64,000 nucleotides of DNA from Aurelia coerulea (lineage: Eukaryota; Cnidaria; Scyphozoa; Semaeostomeae; Ulmaridae): NCBI GenBank assembly GCA_039566865.1, contig CM076962.1:5326743-5390742 (forward strand). Direction: 5' to 3'. Under the pieces are notes generated by a model. That model saw nothing but the letters and a program-made list of their open reading frames with translations. It made no database searches and was not told the origin of the DNA. This document shows positions 1 through 10,684 of this stretch, piece after piece; positions within the stretch are counted from its first letter, which is position 1; each line of letters begins with the position of its first letter. Made by a program: the position numbers and the translations under genes.

Positions 1-97
1 AATTAGTTGAAAAACGTCATTTTTAGTAAGAGCAATCTGAAAAGCAATCTAGCAGACACTTTCTTTCATTATATTTTTCACTTGTTCCTTGTATACA

Positions 98-116
98 CCC
101 CCCCCCCCCCCCCCCC
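98..116. repeat. poly-C tract
   Basis: A run of 19 C residues. Nothing else is recognised between positions 1 and 460, which is AT-rich apart from several CCCCG-containing words at 120-260. Confidence 0.9.
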
Positions 117-460
117 GAGTAACGACCCCGCTGAAACGATGCCCCGCCAAGGTTAAAGGATGACCCGCCAAATAATGTGTTTCCCCGCTAAGTTTGAGTT
201 GCAACATTTCCCTGCCTTGTTTCTGTTATTTCCCCGTTGAAATGTTTGTTTCCCCGTCGAAAATCATGGATAAATGATCTATTTCAACGGGAAGTTTGAT
301 ATTTGATAGTCCAGGATTCGATTGCAGGTAGCTTGAGCCACTTTTATATGCTTTCTTTTATCTACGTCTTCTTTATTTCTCGTTATTTTTTCGGTTCAAA
401 GAACTATATTTACCGTCCACAATGAATAGTGATAAATTAAGACGTTAAGACAAAGTTACT

Positions 461-1531
461 ACTTACCTCACATAAGTATTGCACCACCTTACCTAAAATG
501 GCGCACAAAAGTGTCTTTTAGCCCAACCAACAAAATTTACATAACAAAAGCATCAGCATTTAAGGGTTTCTCTACCGGGTGTTTTGGTGGGAAAAGAATT
601 GTTAATTCGTTTGCTTTTCATTCATAAGAAAATGAAACGTAATTTTGTTGGTTTCTTTGATAAATTAGCAAAAACCTCCGGACAACACTGCACAAGATTT
701 TGGGAGCGTAGCTGGAGGAGTAGGCCAAAACAAAATGAGAAACGGATAGATATCTGGGGGCAAAGAAAACAAAATTTAGTGTTTTCAAATTAGGATTCTG
801 CAAACTTTATCCTCATGATAAACTTGTTCCATTTTGAATGTGATAAAAGAAGAAATTTCAAATAAATAACAAGGCCGTCATTCAATGTAGCTGAACTTGA
901 ATTTCTCTAAGAAGGAGTCACGTTAAAAAAACATGCTCCAGTCACTTTTTAAATTTCAAAATTATCTTCAAACTAAATTAAACCGTAGCGATTTTGTTAA
1001 GCACATCAAAATCCATATATTCAAGTGTCAACCACCTGCCTAAAGTCTTCCAGGAAGCAAAATTAATGTTAATGTGATAAAAGTGATATCCAGGATATTC
1101 TTACCTTGGAATGGTTTCTTTCCGTTTTCCCATTGTGTTTATCCTTCTTGCCGTCCTCACGGAAAACTTTTGTTATAGCGATAAAGTTTGTAGAATCCTA
1201 ATTTCAAAACGCTAAAATGTTGTTACCTTTGCCCCCAGATATCTATCCATTTCCCATTTTATTTTGGCCTACTCCTCCAGCCACGCTCCCAAAATCTTGT
1301 GCAGTGTTGTCCGGAGGTTTTTGCTAATTTATCAAAGAAACCAACAAAATTACGTTTCATTTTCTTATGAATGAAAAGCAAACGAATTAACAATTCTTTT
1401 CCCACCAAAACACCCGGTAGAGAAACCCTTAAATGCTGATGCTTTTGTTATGTAAGTTTTGTAGGTTGGGCTAAAAGACACTTTTGGGCGCCATTTTAGG
1501 TAAGGTGGTGCAATACTTATGTGAGGTAAGT
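461..1531. repeat. inverted repeat with arms of about 350 bp
   Basis: The left arm (about 461-812) returns as its reverse complement at about 1,178-1,531, with a spacer of about 365 bp. The outer ends read ACTTACCTCACATAAGTATT and its complement. The arms differ by scattered substitutions and small gaps, so they have diverged since duplication. The apparent reading frames inside are mirror images or run into the spacer and resemble no known protein. It could be a foldback transposon or a palindromic segmental duplication. A transcript crossing it would fold into a long hairpin. Confidence 0.85.
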
Positions 1532-2597
1532 GTACATGTTTCTTTATCATATTTGTGCTTGTTGACACAGATTCATTGCACTCTTGGCATCTGGAAATGC
1601 CATCTATTATGCTTTTAAAAATTCTGAAGTCCATTAGCATGTTGAAGTTGGCTTCATTGCCAGAAAATTCTTGTCTTGCTCTTGTGGGTGTGTCATTATT
1701 AGCTTGTGCTGTGCAAGGCTGTTGATTAGGCCCATTTCTCGTTGTATTTTCATCTCTGTTTTTCTCTTTGTTCTGGCCTGCAGGGTCTACATATTGGTTT
1801 CCTTTGAACACTTTAGCCCTCTTAGTTCTTGTTCTGTTTTTCTTATTCGCCATTATGATACTTTAGTGATGATGAATGTCGAAAATCACTACAAACTGAG
1901 TAGGAATCACAATGAATCCAACTTGAAATGTGCGAGTCCTTCAGTGCGAGATTCAAAATCATTTAGAGGCTGTACTGTGCATAGGGTGTCCATAATGTTA
2001 GTTCTGCCACAAGGCTTCAAGTTGAGCTTTTTGGTATCCTGAATATGCCAGAGTACCCCCCCCCCCCCCTTGGATATAGCTATAGGACGAGTAATATCAA
2101 ATATGACGAGTAAAAGTAAAGTAAAAATATGTTAAGGATTTCCTTTATAAAGATAAATAGTTTCTTAACTTACACTTTGTTAGTAATGGAGTTTTATAAT
2201 TTTTTGGCGATCTGAGAGTTGAGTTTCTTTATGGGCAGTTTCTTATGAAAAAAATATGTGTATCGTGTATCCAGGATAGCCTCATTACATAAGGACCCTC
2301 TAGTTACGCTCATCTAATTGAGTTGAATTGTTGTTGTTGTTGTCGCTCCACTGAGGGCCTTATAACCATAGAGCTGTAAAACCGGACAAAAATGTCAATC
2401 TGCGACAAGTTTTTGTCGCAAACTCATGTGCTGGTTAGAGTATGGCTTAGAGGAAGGCGCTTTTTGCATTGATAGCTGGAATGAACATTTATCGAAGTTC
2501 TAATAGCAAATTTTATGGTACAGGAGTTCTGGAAAACCGTTTTTGTGGCGTTTTAAGATCAGTGGTTTTGAGAAAAAAGTAGCAGATTGATTTAGGC
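1532..2597. other. no gene recognised; fragment of a dispersed repeat
   Basis: No supported gene. A C tract lies at about 2,056-2,069. Positions about 2,090-2,270 match the right half of the inverted-repeat element at 47,796-48,183, sharing words such as TTGGCGATCTGAGAGTTGAG, so this is a partial copy. A TTG triplet run lies at about 2,330. Confidence 0.6.
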
Positions 2598-2678
2598 CAA
2601 ATAGATCTTTTAGCTAAGATTCGAAAAAAGAATTCCAATCGAACGATAGCTTGATACATTTGTAGAATGTTCAGTTCA

Positions 2679-2832
2679 CAAGGCCCCCGACGAAATCAGA
2701 AAAGTGGGGGGGCCAAACTTGATAAAAAAATTGACCACAATACAACGTGATGAGCTGCCTTTCAGAACGCATGATTTGCCAAAAAGTGGGGGGCCATGGC
2801 CCCCCCGGCCCCCCCCGTCGTCGGAGGCCCTG
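2679..2832. mobile_element. hAT-like miniature inverted-repeat element
   Basis: The ends are CAAGGCCCCCGACGA and TCGTCGGAGGCCCTG, imperfect inverted repeats that start with CA as in hAT elements. The element is 154 bp with C- and G-rich subterminal runs and no coding capacity. It is bordered by the direct repeat GTTCAGTTCA on both sides, at 2,669-2,678 and 2,833-2,842. That repeat is partly confounded by the adjacent GTTCA-rich LINE tail. Confidence 0.65.
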
Positions 2833-2834
2833 GT

Positions 2835-3918
2835 TCAGTTCAGTTCATCATAATTTTAAAATTCCACTACATACAATATTAATATTCAACAAAAGAAACG
2901 AAAAACTAAATATAATTTAACTAAAATACAACTAATGATATAAAATAAATAAACTAAGGATGGAAATATAGAACATTGTATGCAGGGAATAGACCTTTTA
3001 GCCATTCTGATAGGAATCAGAATCGAACAACATTTTGCTACATTTTGTAGAATTTTCGAATGTGCACAATAGTGATAGAAGCTCTAACGCCACTCGATCG
3101 AACGTCGCGTATAAAAATAACGCTCGATCCAGGTTCTTTTGTGGAATAGCTAAAAGGTCTATTTCTTGAGGAGGAGCTCTCTCAGTAGTTAAAAACTAAT
3201 CGAGGAGAGCACCCTCTTTTTCATAAACATTTTATAACTAATTGATTGCTCATCAGATTCATATCAGTTGATTTATGTGAACAAAACTTGATTGAGATAG
3301 GGACAAAACTTCTTTGTTAATACTTTTCAAAGAGAAAATGTTTGGACAGATGATGATCTTTTTATACCTATGGGGATTTGATTCCAAGTCTTTGCACCAC
3401 AGTATCGTACTGACCTAAGGCCATATTGCAAAGTATTTTTTCGAGTTAAGAAAATATCATAATTTTCGACTTGACGCGTACCATATTGATGAACATGTCC
3501 CGCTAGTTCAAAGAAAGTATGAAAACAGGTAGGGGAGAGTTTATTTACAGACTCATACACAAAGCTAAGCAATTTCAACTGAAAAAGATCATGAAGCTTT
3601 AAGATCTTTAAATCATGAAAAATTGGATTAGAAGGGGAAGCAAAATGTTCAAACGCCATAGCCCTTACAACCCTTTTTTGTAACAAAAACACTGGATTCG
3701 TATAAGTTTCATAAGTAACACCCCAGACTAAAATTCCACACTGGAGAAAAGGTGAAAATAAAGAGTTGTAAAGATGGATTAATACATCAATGGGGAAATA
3801 GTGTCTTACTTTGAAAAACATACCACAAGTTCTAGCATGTTTCTTGGAAAGTTCAGTCAAATGATATTTCCATGTGAGATTTTCATCTAAAAGTATACCA
3901 AAGAATTTGACATAACAT
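2835..3918 (-). mobile_element. 5'-truncated non-LTR retrotransposon (LINE)
   Basis: On the minus strand, 3,327-3,918 encodes the C-terminal end of a LINE reverse-transcriptase polyprotein. It includes FFGILLDENLTWKYHL, the cysteine-poor stretch GILVWG and the terminal motif QYGLRSVRY. It is collinear with the C-terminal part of the fuller LINE at 32,907-35,750, of which this is a 5'-truncated copy. The 3' untranslated part runs to about 2,835 and is interrupted by the element at 2,998-3,163. Truncation from the 5' end is typical of target-primed reverse transcription. It belongs to the Jockey/CR1-like group by motif, clade unassigned. Confidence 0.85.
2998..3163. mobile_element. nested 166-bp miniature element
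   Basis: The inverted ends AATAGACCTTTTAGC and GCTAAAAGGTCTATT enclose about 136 bp without coding capacity. It interrupts the LINE 3' untranslated region: the flanking LINE sequence matches continuous sequence near 33,040 in the other LINE copy, so this insertion is younger than the LINE. Confidence 0.75.
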
Positions 3919-4106
3919 TCGAATGTATACAATAGTGATAGAAGCGCCAACGCCACATAATCGAACCTTGTGTAGAATATAGCGAAAAGGTCTATTAGTA
4001 GAATGAGCACGGAGATATTCCGTTTCTACAAGTGTAGGGGAATGAGTCTTTCCGTTGACCGAAGCGTCATCATCAAGTCAAAAAGCACAGGGAAACGAGA
4101 GACTCC

Positions 4107-5723
4107 GATCTCAGCTCTCCCGCCCTCGGCGATCTCGCTCTTCGTCTCGAAAAATCGACGGGAAAATCTATGCGTGTCATCAGAGCTCCAAATTTTGGGG
4201 TCACCTCCAGCTGCTGGGGTATCAGCGGGGCAAATTCCCTGGCAGCCTTCTTCAGCAGGTCATTGTTTTTGATTGACAGCCGATTGTCTTCCCAACTGAT
4301 GACACTTGATGGTGCTATCAAGGGCTATCAACGAACAATCCAGTCAGTGTGCTCGGTGGTGGTAAACAACCTAACACGTCACATCGCCCGTGGTCACGTG
4401 CACATTCACCCTCGCAGGGGCTGGCAGGCTCGTGCCAGCGGTATCCTCCTTCACAACGGCGCTCTGTCAGGACTTCATCCCGCAGTATCAACGAGGTGGT
4501 AGGGTGCTGGTGGGGTGCATGGTTGGTGCCAGCGATTGGTACCGCCTATTGGGGGATGTCACGTGACCACACCCATATCACGTGATATTTTCTCCTCCAC
4601 AATGGTGCTCTTTATAAGAATATACAGGGCTCCCTGTATGAAAATGCTTCATTACAGGGGTGATAGTAAGTAAAGACTACATCAGTTAATAACTAAGGAG
4701 TAGTATGTAGGGTGCTAAAATGTATATTTGTTGGGGGCAGTCACGTGCCTAGCCCCCATGTCACGTGACTTACTTGGCAAAGTTCCAACATTGGTCATGT
4801 GACTTGGCACGGTGCCAAGTTCCGGTCATGTGACTTGGCACTTTGCCAAATTATGTGACGTCATTTGGCACTGTGCCAACTTCCCCCCACGAATGCCCCT
4901 GTGCATGAGCAGTCCATTTCTATATACATAAGGAGTGAGCGGTCAGATCAAACCCTGAATTTGGTCCTCTCCCACAGCGAGATCTCAGCTCTCCCGCCCT
5001 CGGCGATCTCGCTCTTCGTCTCGAAAAATCGACGGGAAAATCTATGCGCCTCATCAGAGCTCCAAATTTTCGGGTCACCTCCAGCTGCTGGGGTATCAGC
5101 GGGGCAAATTCCCTGGCAGTCTTCTTCAGCAGGTCATTGTTTTTGATTGACAGCCGATTGTCTTCCCAACTGATGACACTTGATGGTGCTATCAAGGGCT
5201 ATCAACGAACAATCCACTCAGTGCTCGGTGGTGGTAAACAACCTAACACGTCACATCGGCCGTGGTCACGTGCACATTCACCCTCGCAGGGGCTGGCAGG
5301 CTCGTGCCAGCGGTATCCTCCTTCACATCGGCGCTCTCTGAGGTTACATCCCCCAGTATGGACGATGTCGTTGGGTGGTGGGGTGCATGGTTGGTGCCAG
5401 TGATTGGTACCGCCTATTGGGGGGATGTCACGTGACCACACCCATATCACGTGACATTTTCTCCTCCACAATGGTGCTCTTCACGTGACATTTTCTCCTC
5501 CACAATGGTGCTCTTTATAAGAATATACAGGCTCCCTGTATGAAAATGCTTCATTACAGGGGTGATAGTAAGTAAAGACTACATCAGTTGATAACTAAGG
5601 AGTGGTATGTAGGGTGCTAAAATGTATATTTGTTGGGGGCAGTCACGTGCCTAGCCCCCATGTCACGTGACTTACTTGGCAAAGTTCCAAAATTGGTCAT
5701 GTGACTTGGCACGGTGCCAAGTT
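4107..5723. repeat. 874-bp tandem duplication
   Basis: A unit beginning GATCTCAGCTCTCCCGCCCT occurs at 4,107 and again at 4,981. Both copies hold a GC-richer part with CACGTG words, a TTTATAAG word near their 3' part, and the NFI/E-box repeat. The second copy has an extra 31-bp tandem duplication at about 5,450-5,513 and stops inside the regulatory repeat at 5,723, where other sequence is inserted. Reading frames on both strands are open for 60-120 codons, but they overlap each other in several frames and match no family I know. Confidence 0.85.
4741..4880. promoter_or_regulatory. NFI/E-box/CRE repeat module, copy 1
   Basis: Within 140 bp there are three full NFI-type palindromes TTGGC-N5-GCCAA (4,804-4,818; 4,835-4,849; 4,865-4,879), two CACGTG E-boxes, two CATGTG variants and a perfect CRE TGACGTCA at 4,856-4,863. 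A TATATAC word follows at about 4,921. The motif consensus sequences are established for NFI, bHLH and CREB/ATF factors. Whether this acts as an enhancer or promoter here is inference. Confidence 0.6.
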
Positions 5724-6105
5724 GCCAATAAGACAACTAAGGGCACTGAAGGTCCTGGCTCTACTAAGTCCATGGGCAAGAAGCGCAGCTACATCTACTC
5801 AACAACTAAGAAGCCAACTAACATAAGTAAGGCCACTAAACCAACCGAGGCCGGTTAGACAACTAACGCAACTAAAAGCGCTAAGGCAGCTATGTAAACG
5901 AAACGATGATTTTCGCAGTTTTTCTGAAAGGTCTTCACATAGGATTTTCATATTTTTTCCAAAATGAAGGTTGCCGTTTGGACATAAATCATTGTACTTC
6001 ACTAAGGAACAAACCAAACATTCGTATCTTGTACCATTGCTCGGATATAAGTGGTGACTTGGCACTTTGCCAAATTATTTGACGTCATTTGGCAATGTGC
6101 CAACT
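5641..6105. promoter_or_regulatory. regulatory repeat module, copy 2, split
   Basis: The CACGTG boxes and the first TTGGC-N5-GCCAA palindrome (5,706-5,720) are separated from the second (6,059-6,073), the GACGTCA core and the third (6,089-6,103) by about 330 bp at 5,724-6,052. In the other copies these parts are contiguous, so the 330 bp is an insertion. Confidence 0.6.
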
Positions 6106-8307
6106 TCCCTCCACAAATGCCCCTGCGCACGAGCAGTCCATTTCTTTCACTATTTCCATGAAACTTTCCTCGAAGGGCTGAGTATAACACTTGCAGTCTT
6201 CCTACCTGATGTTATCTTCCACAAGGGAGGCTGAGATTTACGAAAACGTTCTAAAATAACAACAACGTCAGCAAATGCTACTAAGGGAACTCAGCCAAGA
6301 AGAGCAACTACATTAATGGACGGAGTTAAAGCTACTGGGGGGAAATTCAACAACTAACGCAACCACAACAGCGAGGTTTACCTTGCACAACTAACACTAA
6401 TAACGCAAGGAAGGCAACTTAGGGCACAAAAGCTACTATGGCCACTATGGCAACAATTACGACTACATCTTCTCTACTAAACAAATGACACACACACCGA
6501 AACGAAGTTAACAACTAATTTCTCCCAAAACAAACGCTACCAACGCCACATAAGAAAGAAAGAAAACTAGGGCAACGAAGGAATCGAAATCAACTCTACT
6601 GAAACGAATAAAGCTCTACGAGTAGGGAGACTGGAGATATACAGAAGCTGTCATAATAATCACAACGTCACGAAATGCAACTGCAACTTACGGCAATGAG
6701 GCAAGAAGAGCTACTTCATTAAATCAAGGGGTCAACGCAACAAACGCTACTTGGGCAACCAAATGAACAACGCTACCACAAGAACAAGGGTACTGTCAAT
6801 AACGGCAAAAAGCTACTATGGCCCCTAAGCTAAGAATTACGACTACATCATCATTCATTTCTACCAAACAAATAACGCATACACTAAAACAAAGGCAAAC
6901 AACGAAACGAAGACAACTAACGCCACAAAAGAAACAAACACCTAATTGAACAAATACCAGGCAACTAAATCAACCCTACTGAAGCAAAGCTGCGTGAGCG
7001 AGCCAAGGGGTCTATCTCTCTTCCCAAAAAGCCTCCGGGACTCTTTAAAACAACGGGGTTTGTAGGCAATTTTTATGGATTTCAACCACAACAGCGAGGT
7101 TTAACTTGCACAACTAACACTAATAACGCAAGGAAGGCAACGAAGGGCACAAAAGCTACTATGGCCACTATGGCAACAATTACGACTACATCTTCTCTAC
7201 TAAGCAAATGACGCACACACCGAAACGAAGTTAACAACTAATTTCTCCCAAAACAAACGCTACCAATGCCACATAAGAAAGAAAGAAAACTAGGGCAACG
7301 AAGGAATCGAAATCAACTCTACTGAAACGAATAAAGCTCTACGAGTAGGGAGATTGGAGATATACAGAAGCTGTCATAATAATCACAACGTCACGAAATG
7401 CAACTGCAACTTACGGCAATGAGGCAAGAAGAGCTACTTCATTAAATCAAAGGGTCAACGCAACAAACGCTACTTGAGCAACCAAATGAACAACGCTACC
7501 ACAAGAACAAGGGTACTGTCAATAACGGCAAAAAGCTACTATAGCCCCTAAGCTAAGAATTACGACTACATCATTTCTACCAAACAAATAACGCATACAC
7601 TAAAACAAAGGCAAACAACGAAGACTACTAACGCCACAAAAGAAACAAACACCTAAGTGAACAAATACCAGGCAACTAAATCAACCCAACTGAAGCAAAG
7701 CTGCCTGAGCAAGCCAAGGGGTCTATCTCTCTTCCTAAAAAGCCTCCGGGACTCTTGAAAACAATGGGCTTTGTAGGGAATTTTTATGGATTTCCCTTTA
7801 AAATATTATGGATTAAATCAAATGCAAACTACCCCTCCCCCACCCCGCCCTTGGGCTACTAACGCCACTAACGTCAAGAGGATAGCTAGAAAACAATAAC
7901 AAAAAATGCGAATTAATGAAAAAGAAGAGAATCATGTTAAAGGCAACAACTAATTTCTCCAACAACGAAGGCTACTAACGCCACAAAAAAACAAACACCT
8001 AAGTGAACAAATACCAGGCAAATAAATCAACCCTACCGAAACAAAAAAACCTGCCTGAAGAAGCCATGGGGTCTATCTCTCTTCCCAAAAAGCCTCCTGG
8101 ACTCTATAAAACAATGGGGTTTGTAGGGAATTCTTATGGATCTTTCTTTAAAAAATTATGGATTAAATTAAATGCAATCTACCGCTCCCCCACCCCACCC
8201 TTGGGCTACTAACGCCACTAAAGTCAAGGAGATAGCTAGAAAACAATAACAAAAAATGTGAATTTATGAAAAAAGAAGAGAATAATATTAACTGCAATAA
8301 TTATATT

Positions 8308-8372
8308 TCATTTCATTTTTCATTATTTTTACACGGTAGCCCCGTCAATCGAGAGGATTGCTTTACAGGGGG
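8308..8372 (-). mobile_element. LINE/SINE-type 3' tail
   Basis: TTTCATTTCATTTTTCATT is followed by a short stem-loop and CAGGGGGCC. Read on the minus strand this is a stem-loop followed by an ATGAAATGAAA tail. The same design is at 14,058, 25,867 and 31,560, which suggests a shared retrotransposon 3' end. Confidence 0.5.
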
Positions 8373-8688
8373 CCGTGCCAAACTTCACAATATTACTAAA
8401 AATTACTAACAAATTACCTATATTTACAATCTAAAATAAAAACATAAATGAATAACAACGGAGTTAGCCTGAGAGAGGCAAATTACTCTTCCGCCTAGAA
8501 GACATCGACATCGCTATTTTTTTTTATTATTTTTTTTTATTCTATCTATTTAAAGTAGGCTAGAAAATAAATAGCTACAATTACAGTTTATTAAGGTCTA
8601 CGACAGCTAATTAACGCCTACTAACAAGGCCTACTAAGAAGCCCTACTACTAATTAAGCCCTATTACTAATTAAGGCCTACTACTAAC

Positions 8689-8981
8689 CCCGGGGGGGTA
8701 CATAACATGTTCAAGGTACGGGTATGTGCCGCCCATATGGGTGGGTTTTTGGGCCTAAAATTCTCTAAACAAGGGTCCTTTTTCGGCTAATTATCCATAA
8801 ACAAGGGTGGGATTTCGCTGAAATTCGCAAAACATGGTTAAAATGGGCAATTTTCCGCCAAAATTCATCATAAAAGTGGGTACCAAAGCAAATTTCGGTA
8901 ATTAGGAGAGGGTAGCTTTCTGAAAACCAGGCGGCAGACCCCCGTCCATCCACAAGTCATGTACCCCCCCCCCCCCCCGGG
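8689..8981. mobile_element. 293-bp CCCGGGGGG-ended miniature transposon
   Basis: The ends CCCGGGGGGGTAC and GTACC-C(n)-GGG are inverted. The target duplication ACTACTAAC flanks both sides (8,680-8,688 and 8,982-8,990). The duplicate locus at 14,429-14,437 has a single ACTACTAAC and no element, so it is an empty site. A second, inverted copy lies at 51,642. There is no coding capacity. An 8-9-bp duplication fits hAT, Merlin or P-type transposases; the family is unassigned. Confidence 0.85.
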
Positions 8982-9147
8982 ACTACTAACACACTCCAGG
9001 TACCCGAAGAACTGCTACAACTATTTTCACTTCATCTACCAATGCAACTACATCAGCTAAGGTAACTAGAACAATGAAGGATAACAAGAGCAAGTATAAA
9101 GAAACCATACCAACGACAAAAATAACACTGAAACTACTGATAATATG

Positions 9148-9262
9148 GCGCGCGAAGCGCGACAGTGGCCGCCGCAGGCGGCCCGGGCGCCGGAGGCGCC
9201 CAAGCCCTCCGCAGGAGCTAGGAACTCCGAACCCGCGCGCAGCGCGGGTTCGGATTCCTAGT
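9148..9262. repeat. GC-rich hairpin cluster, copy 1
   Basis: Four consecutive GC-rich palindromes with three- to five-base loops: GCGC-GCGAA-GCGC, GGCCGCC-GCA-GGCGGCC, GGCGCC-GGA-GGCGCC and ACCCGCGC-GCA-GCGCGGGT. The last extends outward to a near-perfect 20-bp stem ending CTAG. The surrounding DNA is strongly AT-rich, so composition changes abruptly. The second copy is at 14,594-14,708. Confidence 0.85.
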
Positions 9263-10684
9263 CCTTCACTATTCCCTGAAAACTTTCCTCGAAGGGCTGA
9301 GTACAACTCTTGCAGTCTTCCTACCTGATGTTACCTTCCACAAGGGAGGCTGAGATCTACGGAAACGTTCTAAAATAGCAACAACGTCAGCAAATGCAAC
9401 TAAGGGAACTCAGCCAAGAAGAGCAACTACATTCAAACAAAGGCAACAACTAATTTCTCCAACAACGAAGGCTACTAACGCCACAAAACAAACAAACAAA
9501 CACCTAAGTGAACAAATACCAGGCAACTAAATCGACCCTACTGAAGCAAAAACAGCTGCCTGAGGAAGCCAAGGGGTCTATCTTTCTTCCCAAAAAGCCT
9601 CCGAGACTCTTTTAAACAATGGGGTTTGTAGGGAATTTTGATGGATTTTTCATTCAAAAAATTCTGGATTAAATTAAATGCAAACTACCGCTCCCGCACC
9701 CCGCCCTTGGGCTACTAACGCCACTAAAGTCAAGAGGATAGCTAGAAAACAATAACAATAAATGTGATTTGATGAAAAAAGAAGAGAATAAAGTTAACTG
9801 CAATAACTATAGACATTATTATTTTTGTTATTATTTTTATTATTAAAAATCCATTTAAATTAGGCTAGAAAATAAATATCAGTTCCTCCTCCACAACAGT
9901 TGGGGCTCACCTCCACAAAAACAATGGGAAGACTGACTGGGGGCAGTCACGTGATCGCACCCCATGTCACGTGACTCACTTGGCACGTTGCCAAAATCGG
10001 TCATGTGACTCGGCACAACCCCCGAGTTCCTATCATGTGACTTTGCAAGTTCCTACGTTTCCAGTCAGCAAAACATGGAAATCAACACGAAATAAATAGG
10101 CCTATTCCCATCTGAAGCAAGAAGTAAAACTGTTCTGTCGTCAATAATACGCAAGAAGCATATAACTAATGCTTTCTTCCTGCTCCAGCGAAAACATAGG
10201 CCTACTTACGTTCCACTTCCATGCTTTTGCTTTCTGAAACTTCCGTTGAATTCCCTTCACTATTTCCCCCAAGGTAATTTCATTCAATTTAAATTTCATA
10301 ATCGCTATCTTCGAAGATCTACTCCCAAAACAAACACTCCTGTAGATATTTCAACTTCACGAATCACTATCCTAACATTCAGCGGTCAACTACAGATCAT
10401 CTGCACGAACAAATCTTACGACGCAACAGATTTTGCAGGTAATTTCATCGTGCCAACATCATTAGGTAAGAAGTTAATCGTGCCAAGATCATTAGAAAGC
10501 CACTTCTCCGGGAAACAATCGTTTATAAGAACGATCACATCATTAGTTGCTCATTACTTCAATTCATAATGAATACGTTAACCTGCACAGAGGTCATTGT
10601 GCGCAGCATTCAGCACTTCTCCAGCAAAGACAAAAGGTACTTCCTGTTGGCTATTTTCACATAACCTAGCCCCTCCACCATATG
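9263..10684. other. repeat remnants without a supported gene
   Basis: Positions 9,265-9,790 hold partial copies of the flanking satellite units. About 9,935-10,040 is a degenerate regulatory module, with CACGTG and CATGTGAC words but eroded NFI palindromes. The 107-codon frame at 10,246-10,569 has no recognisable domain, so I do not call it a gene. Confidence 0.5.

Larger units (their letters stand above)
2598..3998. mobile_element. miniature element split by later insertions
   Basis: Flank pieces at 2,598-2,669 and about 3,917-3,998 resemble the left and right parts of the intact 166-bp element at 2,998-3,163: they begin near AATAGATCTTTTAGC and end near GCGAAAAGGTCTATT. The hAT-like element at 2,679 and the truncated LINE at 2,835 lie between them. 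The simplest reading is one older element broken by two later insertions. Confidence 0.5.
5633..9263. repeat. left copy of a segmental duplication
   Basis: This 3.6-kb block of satellite-like sequence is rich in ACTAACGCCACTAA-type words. It comprises the regulatory module, two tandem copies of a 723-bp unit (about 6,361 and 7,084), a second unit holding CACCCCGCCCTTGGGCTACT (copies near 7,836 and 8,185), a LINE-type tail and the GC-rich cluster. The same order recurs at 12,057-14,709. Short open frames such as 8,003-8,212 recur only because the DNA is duplicated. Confidence 0.8.

Noticed and set aside
1365..1853. 162-codon minus-strand frame as a gene
   Set aside because: Its C-terminal half lies in an inverted-repeat arm and its N-terminal half has no known domain; there is no splice or conservation evidence.
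4073..5471. Overlapping 60-120-codon frames in the 874-bp repeat, including a minus-strand stretch RSPRAGELRS reminiscent of histone H2A
   Set aside because: The similarity is limited to a few residues, the order of histone motifs is not kept, and several frames are open at once because of base composition.
10246..10569. 107-codon plus-strand frame as a gene
   Set aside because: No recognisable domain, splice context or neighbours; it lies in a repeat-rich block.
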